Shown here one piece after another: positions 39,932 to 47,595 of a stretch of 64,000 nt of DNA. The DNA comes from Candidatus Terraquivivens yellowstonensis (lineage in GTDB: Archaea > Thermoproteota > Nitrososphaeria_A > Caldarchaeales > Wolframiiraptoraceae). Made by a program: the position numbers and the translations under genes. The notes under the pieces were generated by a model. That model ran no database searches and was not told the DNA's origin. It saw only the letters and a list, made by a program, of their open reading frames with translations. The stretch is taken from the NCBI GenBank assembly GCA_023539445.1, contig JAKCEW010000001.1, positions 1 through 64,000 on the forward strand, written 5' to 3'. Position 1 is the stretch's first letter, and each line of letters opens with the position of its first letter.

Positions 39932-41422
39932 ATGAGTGGCATACCGATTTCGCTTGGCTTCAACGCCATGCGCATTATTCTTTCGGGTTCGCAGCCAAGG
40001 GCATTACTGAAGAAAAGTTTGGAGAAATGCAGTAAATGCGGTAAGAGACCAATAGACATGTTTTTTGATGAATGCCTTGGGATTAAGCAAAAGAAGTGCG
40101 TCACGTGTACATCAATCGTTTCTGCGCTTAAGTTCTTTACATTTATCACCTTGAAGGCACTGAATACTAACCAAGAGGCATTGGTCAAAGCTTTGAGCGT
40201 ATCATACTGGAGGAAGGGACTGACTTCAACAATAAAGGGTCTGGCCTGGTTTGGTGTAACGAAACCTTTTGTCACGGGTGCGCCGCTCTTTGTTGTCTGG
40301 AACTTTACGAATAGATGCAACCTCAGATGCAAGCATTGTTATCAAAACGCCAGTTCAAGCTTACCGGCAGAACTTACAACAAACGAGGCACTTCGTGTTG
40401 TTAAGGAACTCTCGGATGCAGACGTTACTTCTATTGCATTTTCAGGAGGGGAGCCGCTCGTCAGGCAGGATTTCTTCGAAGTCGCAGGGAGTGCGAGAGA
40501 TAATGGCATGTATGTAACCGTTGCCTCAAACGGCACACTCATAACAAGGGATGTTGCCAAAAAGCTTGCAAAAACCGTTCATTATGCGGAAATAAGCCTA
40601 GACGGCATAAACCCAAGGACGCATGACGAGTTTAGGGGAATTCCTGGTAGCTGGGATAGGGCGGTTTCTGCAATTAAATATTTAGTGGAAGAGGGCGTTG
40701 CTGTGGGTGTTGCCACAACTGTAACCAAACATAACATATCAGAGATACAAAAAATGGTTGACTTTGTCGAGGGGCTCGGAGCAGATTATTTCATATGCTT
40801 CAATTTTATACCGACAGGCAGGGCTACAAAAATCCTAGAAGACGACCCTACACCACAGGAAAGAGAAGAGATCTTGAAGTACTTGTATAAGAGGCTGGTT
40901 TTCAATATGCTTCAGAATAAAAAGTTGAAAATCTTCACGACGGCGCCCCAGTTTGCTAGGGTCGGACTCGAGATGAAGGAAAAAATCATGGAGGAAATTT
41001 GTACAATCAACTTAACAGCTCCATGTGTTGAGCCCGTAGTTCCTACGACTCATTATGCAAACATTCCAGGCATAACACCGGAAGTCGCCGAATTCATTGG
41101 TGGTTGCGGCGCGGGCAGAGTTTATGCGGCGATAAGCCCTGAAGGCGACGTTCAACCATGTGTCTTTATGCCCATAAAACTTGGCAATCTAAGACATGAA
41201 AAATTCGAGGAAATATGGCTCAATTCGAGCGTTCTTAACGAGCTTAGAGATAGGAAAAAGCTGAAAGGCGGATGTGGAACCTGTGCATATAAGTTCATTT
41301 GCGGAGGCTGTAGGGCCAGGGCCTACGGATATTTCGGAGACTACTTGATGCCGGATCCGGGTTGTATTAGGAGAGTTTATGAAAAACCGATCCATACACT
41401 ACAGCTCCAAATGAGGCTTTAA
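39932..41422 (+). CDS. Radical SAM / SPASM protein
   Basis: 496 residues. The N-terminal 110 residues contain a zinc-like arrangement (CSKCGKR ... CVTC). The radical SAM motif is CNLRCKHC near residues 129-136, followed by SGGEPL, and the SPASM region has Cys clusters around GGCGAGR, QPCVF and CGTCAYKFICGGCRARAYG, which should bind two extra Fe-S clusters. The family includes heme-decarboxylation (AhbC/AhbD) enzymes and peptide maturases; the call to a specific substrate is not supported. No obvious substrate peptide gene adjacent; the 5S rRNA follows. Confidence 0.88.
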   Translation: MSGIPISLGFNAMRIILSGSQPRALLKKSLEKCSKCGKRPIDMFFDECLGIKQKKCVTCTSIVSALKFFTFITLKALNTNQEALVKALSVSYWRKGLTSTIKGLAWFGVTKPFVTGAPLFVVWNFTNRCNLRCKHCYQNASSSLPAELTTNEALRVVKELSDADVTSIAFSGGEPLVRQDFFEVAGSARDNGMYVTVASNGTLITRDVAKKLAKTVHYAEISLDGINPRTHDEFRGIPGSWDRAVSAIKYLVEEGVAVGVATTVTKHNISEIQKMVDFVEGLGADYFICFNFIPTGRATKILEDDPTPQEREEILKYLYKRLVFNMLQNKKLKIFTTAPQFARVGLEMKEKIMEEICTINLTAPCVEPVVPTTHYANIPGITPEVAEFIGGCGAGRVYAAISPEGDVQPCVFMPIKLGNLRHEKFEEIWLNSSVLNELRDRKKLKGGCGTCAYKFICGGCRARAYGYFGDYLMPDPGCIRRVYEKPIHTLQLQMRL

Positions 41423-41436
41423 AAGATAATGAAGAA

Positions 41437-41559
41437 TGGCTTGCCAGCACGTGGCCCTCGCCTGGGCTCTCGCACCAGACTACCTCCACGCGATGGGGGC
41501 TTAGCTTCCGGGTTCGGAATGGGTCCGGGCGTCTCCCCCCATCTATGGCCGGCAAGCCG
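41437..41559 (-). rRNA. rrf: 5S ribosomal RNA
   Basis: Read on the minus strand, the transcript starts GGCTTGCCGGCC and ends GGCAAGCC, closing the terminal helix I. The internal block CCGAACCCGGAAGCTAAGCC is the conserved 5S loop B/C region, with a typical GC-rich helix III. Length about 123 nt. It stands alone: no 16S, 23S or tRNA is adjacent, as in many archaea with scattered rRNA genes. ORFs crossing it on either strand are spurious. Ends accurate to a few bases. Confidence 0.93.
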
Positions 41560-41591
41560 AGTTTATCTTGCTAAACCCTTTCTAAAAAATC

Positions 41592-42035
41592 TTATGCGGC
41601 ATTCTCCAGAAAAGAAAGACCTTTGTCCGTTATTCTATATTTAAAGGGCTTGCCCGTCCTTGTGACGAGCCCTTTTATATAAAGGTTCTTTAAAATTCTG
41701 GAGACATGTTCACGACTTCTGTTGAGCTTAATGCTAAGCTCTGAAGATGAGGAAGGGCCTTCGGTTTTTAAAAGCTCTAATACCCTATAACATGTTTGGT
41801 TAAAATCCTCTTCAGCTACTTTTTCAAGGGTATTATGGGTGCCGTTTGACACATTCAGCCTGTCCTCTATCCGGCTGAGTGTCTCTTTTATCTTTGCCAG
41901 CTCGTTCGTGATTGCGTCATAAGAACTAGGATTTGACGTCACTCCTTTATGCATATTAGCTTTGCGTAGCAGAACGTAAAATATCATCGTCTGTGTAACA
42001 AACAACGTAACAAAGATAAGGACCAGCGTATCCAT
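41592..42035 (-). CDS. Membrane-anchored winged-helix protein
   Basis: 147 residues. A single TM segment at residues 4-24, a short coiled coil (AKIKETLSRIEDRLN), then a winged helix (YRVLELLKTEGPSSSSELSIKLNRSREHVSRILKNLYIKGLV) with the beta wing (RTGKPFKYRIT). Likely DNA-binding at the membrane. Directly follows the other wHTH-like gene (1-nt gap), so they are a two-gene operon. Confidence 0.78.
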   Translation of the reverse strand: MDTLVLIFVTLFVTQTMIFYVLLRKANMHKGVTSNPSSYDAITNELAKIKETLSRIEDRLNVSNGTHNTLEKVAEEDFNQTCYRVLELLKTEGPSSSSELSIKLNRSREHVSRILKNLYIKGLVTRTGKPFKYRITDKGLSFLENAA

Positions 42036-42036
42036 C

Positions 42037-42429
42037 TTACTTCTTAACCTCCGTAAGCTTGATTAGCAATCTAGATATCGCTTCAGGATCTCTGCCGTTT
42101 AGAGTCTCAGAAGCCTGCAAGAACCAAGAGTACGTCGGCAACTCAAACAATCCAAGGTAGCCTAGTAGCAACACTGTATAAAGTGACTTGGTTATGTTGT
42201 CCATTGCCTGTTTCTTTGTCCTTAAAAACGAGCCCTTCGAGACCCCGCGGAGCTTTGCTTTTTCGTCCACCGTAAGCTTTGCTCCCTTGCTTTCTAGCAA
42301 GAGGTCTATGAGTAGCGTCTCAAGCTGTTTCTTGGTAAGGGAACACCTTTCACTGAGTAGCTTGAATATGACGTCATTCTCCCAATACTGTTTTATCTCA
42401 TCAAGGAGCGTAACATCCAATTGCATCAC
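42037..42429 (-). CDS. Helical protein, probable DNA-binding (HTH-like)
   Basis: 130 residues, all helical. Residues 25-75 (SERCSLTKKQLETLLIDLL, then LRGVSKGSFLRTKKQAMDNI) look like a helix-turn-helix, and the C-terminal half is a hydrophobic helical domain. It overlaps nothing but leaves just 1 nt to the membrane wHTH gene. A perfect inverted repeat GTTTAC-N6-GTAAAC sits 4-21 nt before its start, as for an autoregulated gene. Confidence 0.68.
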   Translation of the reverse strand: MMQLDVTLLDEIKQYWENDVIFKLLSERCSLTKKQLETLLIDLLLESKGAKLTVDEKAKLRGVSKGSFLRTKKQAMDNITKSLYTVLLLGYLGLFELPTYSWFLQASETLNGRDPEAISRLLIKLTEVKK

Positions 42430-42932
42430 CTAGTTTACGCTTTTGTAAACTGGAACTGCATACATGCGATTAATAATTTTTCCTGTAAAGGTTGGTCCGA
42501 CAATCTTTTTGTATTACCTAGTCTTGATGCTACATGATGTCATCTTGTTTCTTGTACACCTCTAGTTTTCAATTAGATAGCAGGGTGTAAAACTTCCAAG
42601 TCCATGATATATGGGAGATGCGATGTGACGTCACAACTATGTCCTAGAGCATTTAACTAAAATTTCTCAACATTGGTGTTTTTACCTATTTTTGAAAAAT
42701 TGGGACTGTATTGGCTCGGCTCTCATTTTATGGTCGAGTTTTGTCACGCACGTAGTTTCGAAGTTGCAGCGTTGTTCATGCCTACCTGATCAAGTAGGGT
42801 TAAAAATACCAGGAGAACATGTGGAACATACCCATATATTATTGAGCCGACCAGAAAGCCTCTTAGAAGGAATGGTGCCGTGATTGACAATTTTGTAAAC
42901 CAAGGCTTTCATCTTAAATTTGGGGACGTTAG
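42430..42932. other. 503-nt divergent intergenic region
   Basis: Contains the GTTTAC repeat (42433-42450) and a perfect 12-bp palindrome TGTGACGTCACA at 42624-42635. A 63-codon ORF (42692-42883) has Cys/His-rich unlikely composition and is rejected. AT-rich runs at about 42650-42700 may hold a promoter. Otherwise I see nothing; no tRNA or recognised small RNA. Confidence 0.5.
42433..42450. promoter_or_regulatory. Inverted repeat GTTTAC-N6-GTAAAC, candidate operator
   Basis: Two perfect 6-bp arms with a 6-bp spacer, 4 nt upstream of the ATG at 42429 on the minus strand. If the gene has a short leader, a repressor here would block initiation, likely the product of this operon itself. Inferred from symmetry and position. 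Confidence 0.45.
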
Positions 42933-44099
42933 ATGTTTAAACGTACCCGTTTGGGGCGTAGGGACGTGACCGATAGAAAGATTCGAATAAATCAACCCGT
43001 AATCGACGAGACTGAGATAGAGGAAGTTTCTGAGGTCCTAAGAACGGGCATGCTTACCACATGGCACGGTAGCGGTAATAAGGTCAGCGAATTTGAAAAA
43101 ATGTTCGCATCATATATAGGTGTTGAGTACGCAATTGCTGTGAATTCTGGAACAGCAGCCCTCCACACTGCTCTCGCGGCATGCGGTATAGGACATGGTG
43201 ATGAGGTCATAGTACCTGCAATGACTTTTGTGGCCACGGCAAACGTTGTGCTCATCCAAGGTGCTAAGCCTGTATTCGTGGACGTAGACCCTGTAACGCT
43301 CTGTATGGATCCTGAAAAGTTCCAAAATGCTATAACAGATAACACGAAGGCGGTAATACCCGTGCACGTTTACGGATGCCCTGCCGAGATGGATGCCATA
43401 ATGGATATCGCTGAAGATAAGGGGATAGTCGTTATCGAGGATGCCGCTCAGGCGCATGGAGCACTCTATAAAGGTAGAAAAGCTGGTAGCATTGGCCATA
43501 TGGGCTGCTTTAGCTTCTTCGCCAGCAAGAACATAACGACTGGTGAGGGGGGAATCATAACCACCAATGATGCTGAATACGCTAGGAAGTGCAGGCTCTT
43601 TAGAACGCATGGCCAAGAAGAAGCACATATGGCTGTGATGCCGGGACTAAATTATAGGATGACAGAGTTCGCGGCTGCTATCGGTCTTGTACAACTTTCG
43701 AAACTTGATAGGTTAAATGCCATTAGAGCAAGGAATGCGGAAATCTTAGGAAGTTATCTCAAAGGCATACCCAACGTCGTCACTCCGACCTTTCCTTCTT
43801 ACGTTAAACCCTCATACTACGTTTACACAATAAGGGTTAAGGGCGGATCTAAAAAGTCAAGAGATGCACTACAGAAGTATCTCATGGAAAACGGTATTGA
43901 GGCGACAGTTTATTGGCCAAATCCGGTCCACTTACATCCGCTCTACATGGGACTTTATGGTTACCAGAGGGGCTTACTGCCCGTATCCGAGGAAGCTTCG
44001 GATGAAGTGCTTTCCTTACCGGTACATCCTAAAGTTAGCACCGATGAGTTACATTACATCGCTGAAAAAATCGGAGAATTCTTCGTAAGCGACTTTTAG
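42933..44099 (+). CDS. DegT/DnrJ/EryC1/StrS-family aminotransferase
   Basis: 388 residues, PLP fold type I. Characteristic stretches: NSGTAALHTALAACGIGHGDEVIVPAMTFVATANV, VIPVHVYGCPAEMD, VIEDAAQAHGA, the PLP lysine in FSFFASKNITTGEGG, and YRMTEFAAAIGLVQL. Forms amino-sugars on nucleotide-linked or free ketosugars for surface glycans or lipids. Monocistronic; its end overlaps by 4 nt the tail of AcnX-S on the other strand. Substrate not determinable. Confidence 0.92.
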   Translation: MFKRTRLGRRDVTDRKIRINQPVIDETEIEEVSEVLRTGMLTTWHGSGNKVSEFEKMFASYIGVEYAIAVNSGTAALHTALAACGIGHGDEVIVPAMTFVATANVVLIQGAKPVFVDVDPVTLCMDPEKFQNAITDNTKAVIPVHVYGCPAEMDAIMDIAEDKGIVVIEDAAQAHGALYKGRKAGSIGHMGCFSFFASKNITTGEGGIITTNDAEYARKCRLFRTHGQEEAHMAVMPGLNYRMTEFAAAIGLVQLSKLDRLNAIRARNAEILGSYLKGIPNVVTPTFPSYVKPSYYVYTIRVKGGSKKSRDALQKYLMENGIEATVYWPNPVHLHPLYMGLYGYQRGLLPVSEEASDEVLSLPVHPKVSTDELHYIAEKIGEFFVSDF

Positions 44100-44497
44100 C
44101 GTCGCTCCACGATTATTTTATCACCCTCTATCTTTATCCAATCGCCACTCTTAAATTTGCTAGTATCAACGCAATCGACGGTAGGTATGTCACTTATTAT
44201 TGCACCGACAGCAACTATAGGTTCGCATCTCTGATTTATTATCGCATTTGGCGCCACGCCCTTTTTCTTCAACCTGTAGATTATGTAGGAGCCGACGGTC
44301 GAGCCCTTTCCATGCGGAAAGACCAGTACCTTTCCAGCTATGCTCTTTCCTTCCAGCTCATGTCCCTTTTCCTTGATTATTCCCGTATCAGGGTCAACGC
44401 CCCCATAGAAGGATATCGGTTGCGATGAAACTAACGCTTCACCTTCGGCCCTTCCCCCTTTTATGACCCTACCCCTCAGTTCTAAAATAACACTCAT
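44096..44497 (-). CDS. Phosphomevalonate dehydratase small subunit (AcnX-S)
   Basis: About 133 residues from the ATG at 44497 (the longer ORF upstream lies inside the large-subunit gene). Start overlaps the large-subunit stop as ATGA. The swivelling-domain loop VFPHGKGSTVGSYIIYRL with the active-site Ser is characteristic of the DUF126/AcnX-S family. With AcnX-L it should dehydrate mevalonate 5-phosphate to trans-anhydromevalonate 5-phosphate in the archaeal mevalonate pathway. Last gene of the unit UbiX, UbiD, AcnX-L, AcnX-S. Confidence 0.92.
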   Translation of the reverse strand: MSVILELRGRVIKGGRAEGEALVSSQPISFYGGVDPDTGIIKEKGHELEGKSIAGKVLVFPHGKGSTVGSYIIYRLKKKGVAPNAIINQRCEPIVAVGAIISDIPTVDCVDTSKFKSGDWIKIEGDKIIVERR

Positions 44498-45675
44498 TTG
44501 GTCGCTTCCCTGAGGCACTCTTCTGTCGAAAGTAATCTCACGCACAAATTGTTTAAGTTTCTTGAATACCATGCCCCTTTGGCCGAGTTCGTAGCGACGG
44601 CCGTTACCCCTAAATCCTTTACAGGCGCGACTATCGGGCAGGTATCGCATACAACCGTACCTCCAGCAGCTTCTATAACCTGCGTTATGCCCAGCTTATC
44701 CGCCTCCAGCTTGACACTCTTCGAGCAGCATAACCAAAGCTTTTTTCTAACATTTTTCCCGGCTAAGAATGATGCGATCCTTTTAAGTTCCATGAGTGAA
44801 AGATGGGGACAGCCAAGGAATATTAAGTCCGGATCCACTTCACTGGCATACTCTTCCTTGACACTCTTTATATCAGATTCCGTAACAGTGAGTCTCTCCA
44901 TGGATCTATCTACATACTCTCCAGCTTCCGGTGTTATACCGTCCACGTGAAACATGGGCACACCACCGACGCTGGCCAACGCCGCGCCCAATGCCTTTAA
45001 TTCGTCTGGCTCAGCATGAAGTATACCCCTGAAAAGAGGTATACCGTCGCCGACTAATCTTCCTACGATCATGCCAAGGCAAGCAAACTCAAACTCCCCA
45101 TTTGGTTGTGGTACCCTAACCTCCACGGTTGGTTGACGGTTCTCTTTGAGATGTAGACCATAGAAGGGCGTCCTACCAGTTATCGCGGCCGCTAAAGCGC
45201 TTATTCCGCTCTCTCTATTTGTCTTAGCACCTATGACTGAATTTGCATAAACCACCGCCGAGCTCTCACTCCACGCGATGTGGTCGCCCATTCTAGGCTC
45301 GTTGCCAACAAGATATGGTGTACATGTACAAGTTATCTTGACGCCCATCCTTCTATACACATCTATCACCCTTAGCTGATTCTCCGCGAACTCCCTATCA
45401 ATGCCCATTAAGCTCCATTTGTCCAAATCCATGCCCGCAGGATTAAGTGTCGTCTGCACGAGAACTCTGCCATCGGATGCAAGTTCTTCCAAAAACTCTA
45501 GTCCATCCTCACCCACGTTAGCATAGGATACACCGGATATGTGAGCGCTCGTAATAGGGACTAACTTCTCAGCGTCGTAAATTTTTCCAAGCGCCACAAG
45601 TATTTCCATAGCTTTTTGCGCGGCATATCCGAGCTCGCCGACAAGCATGCGCTCCTCCTCTTTTGAAAGGTACAT
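44494..45675 (-). CDS. Phosphomevalonate dehydratase large subunit (AcnX-L)
   Basis: 393 residues. DUF521/aconitase-X family: PITSAHISGVSYANVGEDGL, the motif TTLNPAGMDL, and Fe-S ligand Cys in ITCTCTPY, LGCPHLS and VCDTCPIVAP. The paired small subunit overlaps its end. In archaea this [4Fe-4S] lyase acts on mevalonate 5-phosphate. It lies 33 nt downstream of the UbiD-family gene, which takes the next step. Some AcnX relatives dehydrate hydroxyproline; the UbiD/UbiX context rules for isoprenoids here. Confidence 0.94.
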   Translation of the reverse strand: MYLSKEEERMLVGELGYAAQKAMEILVALGKIYDAEKLVPITSAHISGVSYANVGEDGLEFLEELASDGRVLVQTTLNPAGMDLDKWSLMGIDREFAENQLRVIDVYRRMGVKITCTCTPYLVGNEPRMGDHIAWSESSAVVYANSVIGAKTNRESGISALAAAITGRTPFYGLHLKENRQPTVEVRVPQPNGEFEFACLGMIVGRLVGDGIPLFRGILHAEPDELKALGAALASVGGVPMFHVDGITPEAGEYVDRSMERLTVTESDIKSVKEEYASEVDPDLIFLGCPHLSLMELKRIASFLAGKNVRKKLWLCCSKSVKLEADKLGITQVIEAAGGTVVCDTCPIVAPVKDLGVTAVATNSAKGAWYSRNLNNLCVRLLSTEECLREATK

Positions 45676-45708
45676 TTTGATCGCACCAACGGATTATGCG
45701 ACTTTTAG

Positions 45709-47007
45709 TTACTTTATGTAGTCCTCAATCTTTATACTTTCTTCTCCTGGTATCTTGGCTTTTTTAAAGAGCTTCGGGTCGGCGTCTAAAGGCAATGTTG
45801 CATCTATTCCGGCTTTGCATGTCTTTCGGGTGTACTGGTCGGCAGATGGGTCCAGAGAGGAGCCATACTCGTTAGGTTTGAGCACTAGGCATTTGTCCAT
45901 CTGCACCCTTGTCGCCAAGACCCATTCCAGCTCAGCTGGGTCATCGATGTTTATATCCTCGTCAACTACGAGGACGTGTTTTAGACTACCGTGTCCCTTA
46001 AATGCCGCCTCTATGGCCTTTTTTCCGTCATCCGCATGCCTTTTCCTTATTTTTACGACGGCGTTAAACCACTTACAACCACCAGGCGTCAATCTAACAT
46101 CCAAACATTCGCAAACTTTTCCAACCTCCTTGTATATCGCTACCTCTCTCGGTGTGCCCATTAGGATTTTATGCTCGCTACCTGCCAGCAATACTGCTTG
46201 GAATATTGGGTCACGTCTCATAGTTACACACTCTATCTCGATTACCCTCTGCTTTCTCACAACATCGTATGTGCCCGTTATGTCAATTATTGGACCCTCG
46301 TCTGCCCATTCATCCGTTACGACACCTTCCATCACAACCTCACAGTCTGCGGGCACGAGTAGGTCATTCGTCACACATTTCGTATATCTCATCTTCCTTA
46401 ACGAATTTGCTATATCTAACTCGCTAACGCCTATCTTCCAAGTAACGGCCGCAGCTATCATGAAGGCAGGATGGTTCCCGAAAGTTATCGCAACGTTTCT
46501 ATTGCCCCTACGTATAAATTCATCGAGATGTCTCGGGAGTATTCTTGCAACGACCCTGTTCTTATCTATGAGCATTAATCTGTGGAAGCTAGCATTAAAA
46601 CCATACTCCTTGTCATGAGCGATAATTATGCTGGCGGTAGTATAAGGCCCACCATCATACTGGCCGAAAAGAAGGAATGGAAACTTTCTCAGGTCAGGGT
46701 TTCGATCGATTACTTGCTGACATGGTGCATCTTCAACGATTTCACCCTTGCTTGGGTTTTCTATGGCATCATTCAGCTTTCTGAGTATATCGTCCTCGCT
46801 CACACCTAATGCCTTTGCTAAAATCCTCCTACTACCGCAAATGTTCGCCGCTAGCTTGAACCCCTCACATTCTTTGATCTTGTGAAAAAGCACGGGCCTT
46901 CCGTCGAGCTTCTTCATTATTGCAGCTGCCTCAAATTTCGTCGAGACCGGTTTTACGATGTTGATGAGCTCTCCTTCCTTCTCAAGCTCGCTCAAGAAAT
47001 CCCTCAT
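45709..47007 (-). CDS. UbiD-family decarboxylase, probable anhydromevalonate phosphate decarboxylase
   Basis: 432 residues from ATG at 47007, which overlaps the UbiX stop (ATGA) and has a GGTGGGG site; the GTG at 47016 is less likely. UbiD features: ASIIIAHDKEYGFNASFHRL, ARILPRHLDEF, TFGNHPAFMIAAA, DEWADEGPIIDITGTYD and late acidic VVDEDINIDDP. Uses prenylated FMN made by UbiX. With AcnX it should decarboxylate anhydromevalonate phosphate to isopentenyl phosphate. Isopentenyl phosphate kinase is not in the window. Confidence 0.92.
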   Translation of the reverse strand: MRDFLSELEKEGELINIVKPVSTKFEAAAIMKKLDGRPVLFHKIKECEGFKLAANICGSRRILAKALGVSEDDILRKLNDAIENPSKGEIVEDAPCQQVIDRNPDLRKFPFLLFGQYDGGPYTTASIIIAHDKEYGFNASFHRLMLIDKNRVVARILPRHLDEFIRRGNRNVAITFGNHPAFMIAAAVTWKIGVSELDIANSLRKMRYTKCVTNDLLVPADCEVVMEGVVTDEWADEGPIIDITGTYDVVRKQRVIEIECVTMRRDPIFQAVLLAGSEHKILMGTPREVAIYKEVGKVCECLDVRLTPGGCKWFNAVVKIRKRHADDGKKAIEAAFKGHGSLKHVLVVDEDINIDDPAELEWVLATRVQMDKCLVLKPNEYGSSLDPSADQYTRKTCKAGIDATLPLDADPKLFKKAKIPGEESIKIEDYIK

Positions 47008-47552
47008 TCTCCCCACCTTTTGTATAAATTGTGCTCAATTCCGAGGATTTCCAAAATCCTTCCGACTATAAAGTCTATAAGGTCTTGAATGGTCTTTGGT
47101 GAGTGGTAGAAAGTTAAAACCGGCGGTAACACGACAGCTCCTGCCCTAGTTGCCTTGAGCATATTGATGATGTATGGTTCGGCCAAAGGTGTTTCGCGGG
47201 GTACTAGAATAAGTTTCCTTCTCTGCTTAAGAGAGACGAGTGCCGCTCTTACTATCAAGTTTTCTTCCATACCGTTGGCAATTGCGGCAAGTGTCTTCAT
47301 GGAGCACGGCACGACTACCATGCCATCAACGGGAAAAGAGCCGCTTGAAAGCGGAGCCTCGAATTCGTCCTCCCGGAAAATTCTGTCTGCATATAACTTT
47401 ATCTTTTCTAGGTTTGCTTCGGCCCGGACGAGGGCCTCGCCGTTCTTGGAAAGAATCAAGTAAACTTGATGTTTACCTGCTTTCAAGACTTCCAACAATC
47501 TCTCAGCTATTGGTGCACCTGAGGCTCCCGTTATCGCTACAACAACCCTCAT
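47004..47552 (-). CDS. ubiX: Flavin prenyltransferase (UbiX)
   Basis: 182 residues. Opening VAITGASGAPIAERLLEVL binds FMN, followed by VVPCSMKTLAAIANG and LVPRETPLAEPYIINML, all diagnostic of UbiX/Pad1. It attaches dimethylallyl to FMN, giving the UbiD cofactor. It heads the isoprenoid unit: UbiX, UbiD and AcnX-L/S run on without separate promoters. In archaea this cofactor loop is self-consistent, as the pathway makes the prenyl donor. Confidence 0.95.
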   Translation of the reverse strand: MRVVVAITGASGAPIAERLLEVLKAGKHQVYLILSKNGEALVRAEANLEKIKLYADRIFREDEFEAPLSSGSFPVDGMVVVPCSMKTLAAIANGMEENLIVRAALVSLKQRRKLILVPRETPLAEPYIINMLKATRAGAVVLPPVLTFYHSPKTIQDLIDFIVGRILEILGIEHNLYKRWGE

Positions 47553-47595
47553 GCGATTATTCCCGACGGACGCCAGTTAATAAATTTGAAAAAGC

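Noticed and set aside
41429-41644. 71-codon ORF, and an antisense ORF at 41367-41555
   Set aside because: Both run across the 5S rRNA gene and have unlikely Arg/Pro/Gly-rich composition.
42692-42883. 63-codon ORF in the 503-nt divergent gap
   Set aside because: No ribosome site or TATA at proper distance, composition unlike neighbouring genes.
44498-44650. Longer form of the AcnX small subunit starting at 44650
   Set aside because: The extra 51 residues lie inside the large-subunit gene and look basic and random; the ATG at 44497 gives the usual start and an ATGA overlap.
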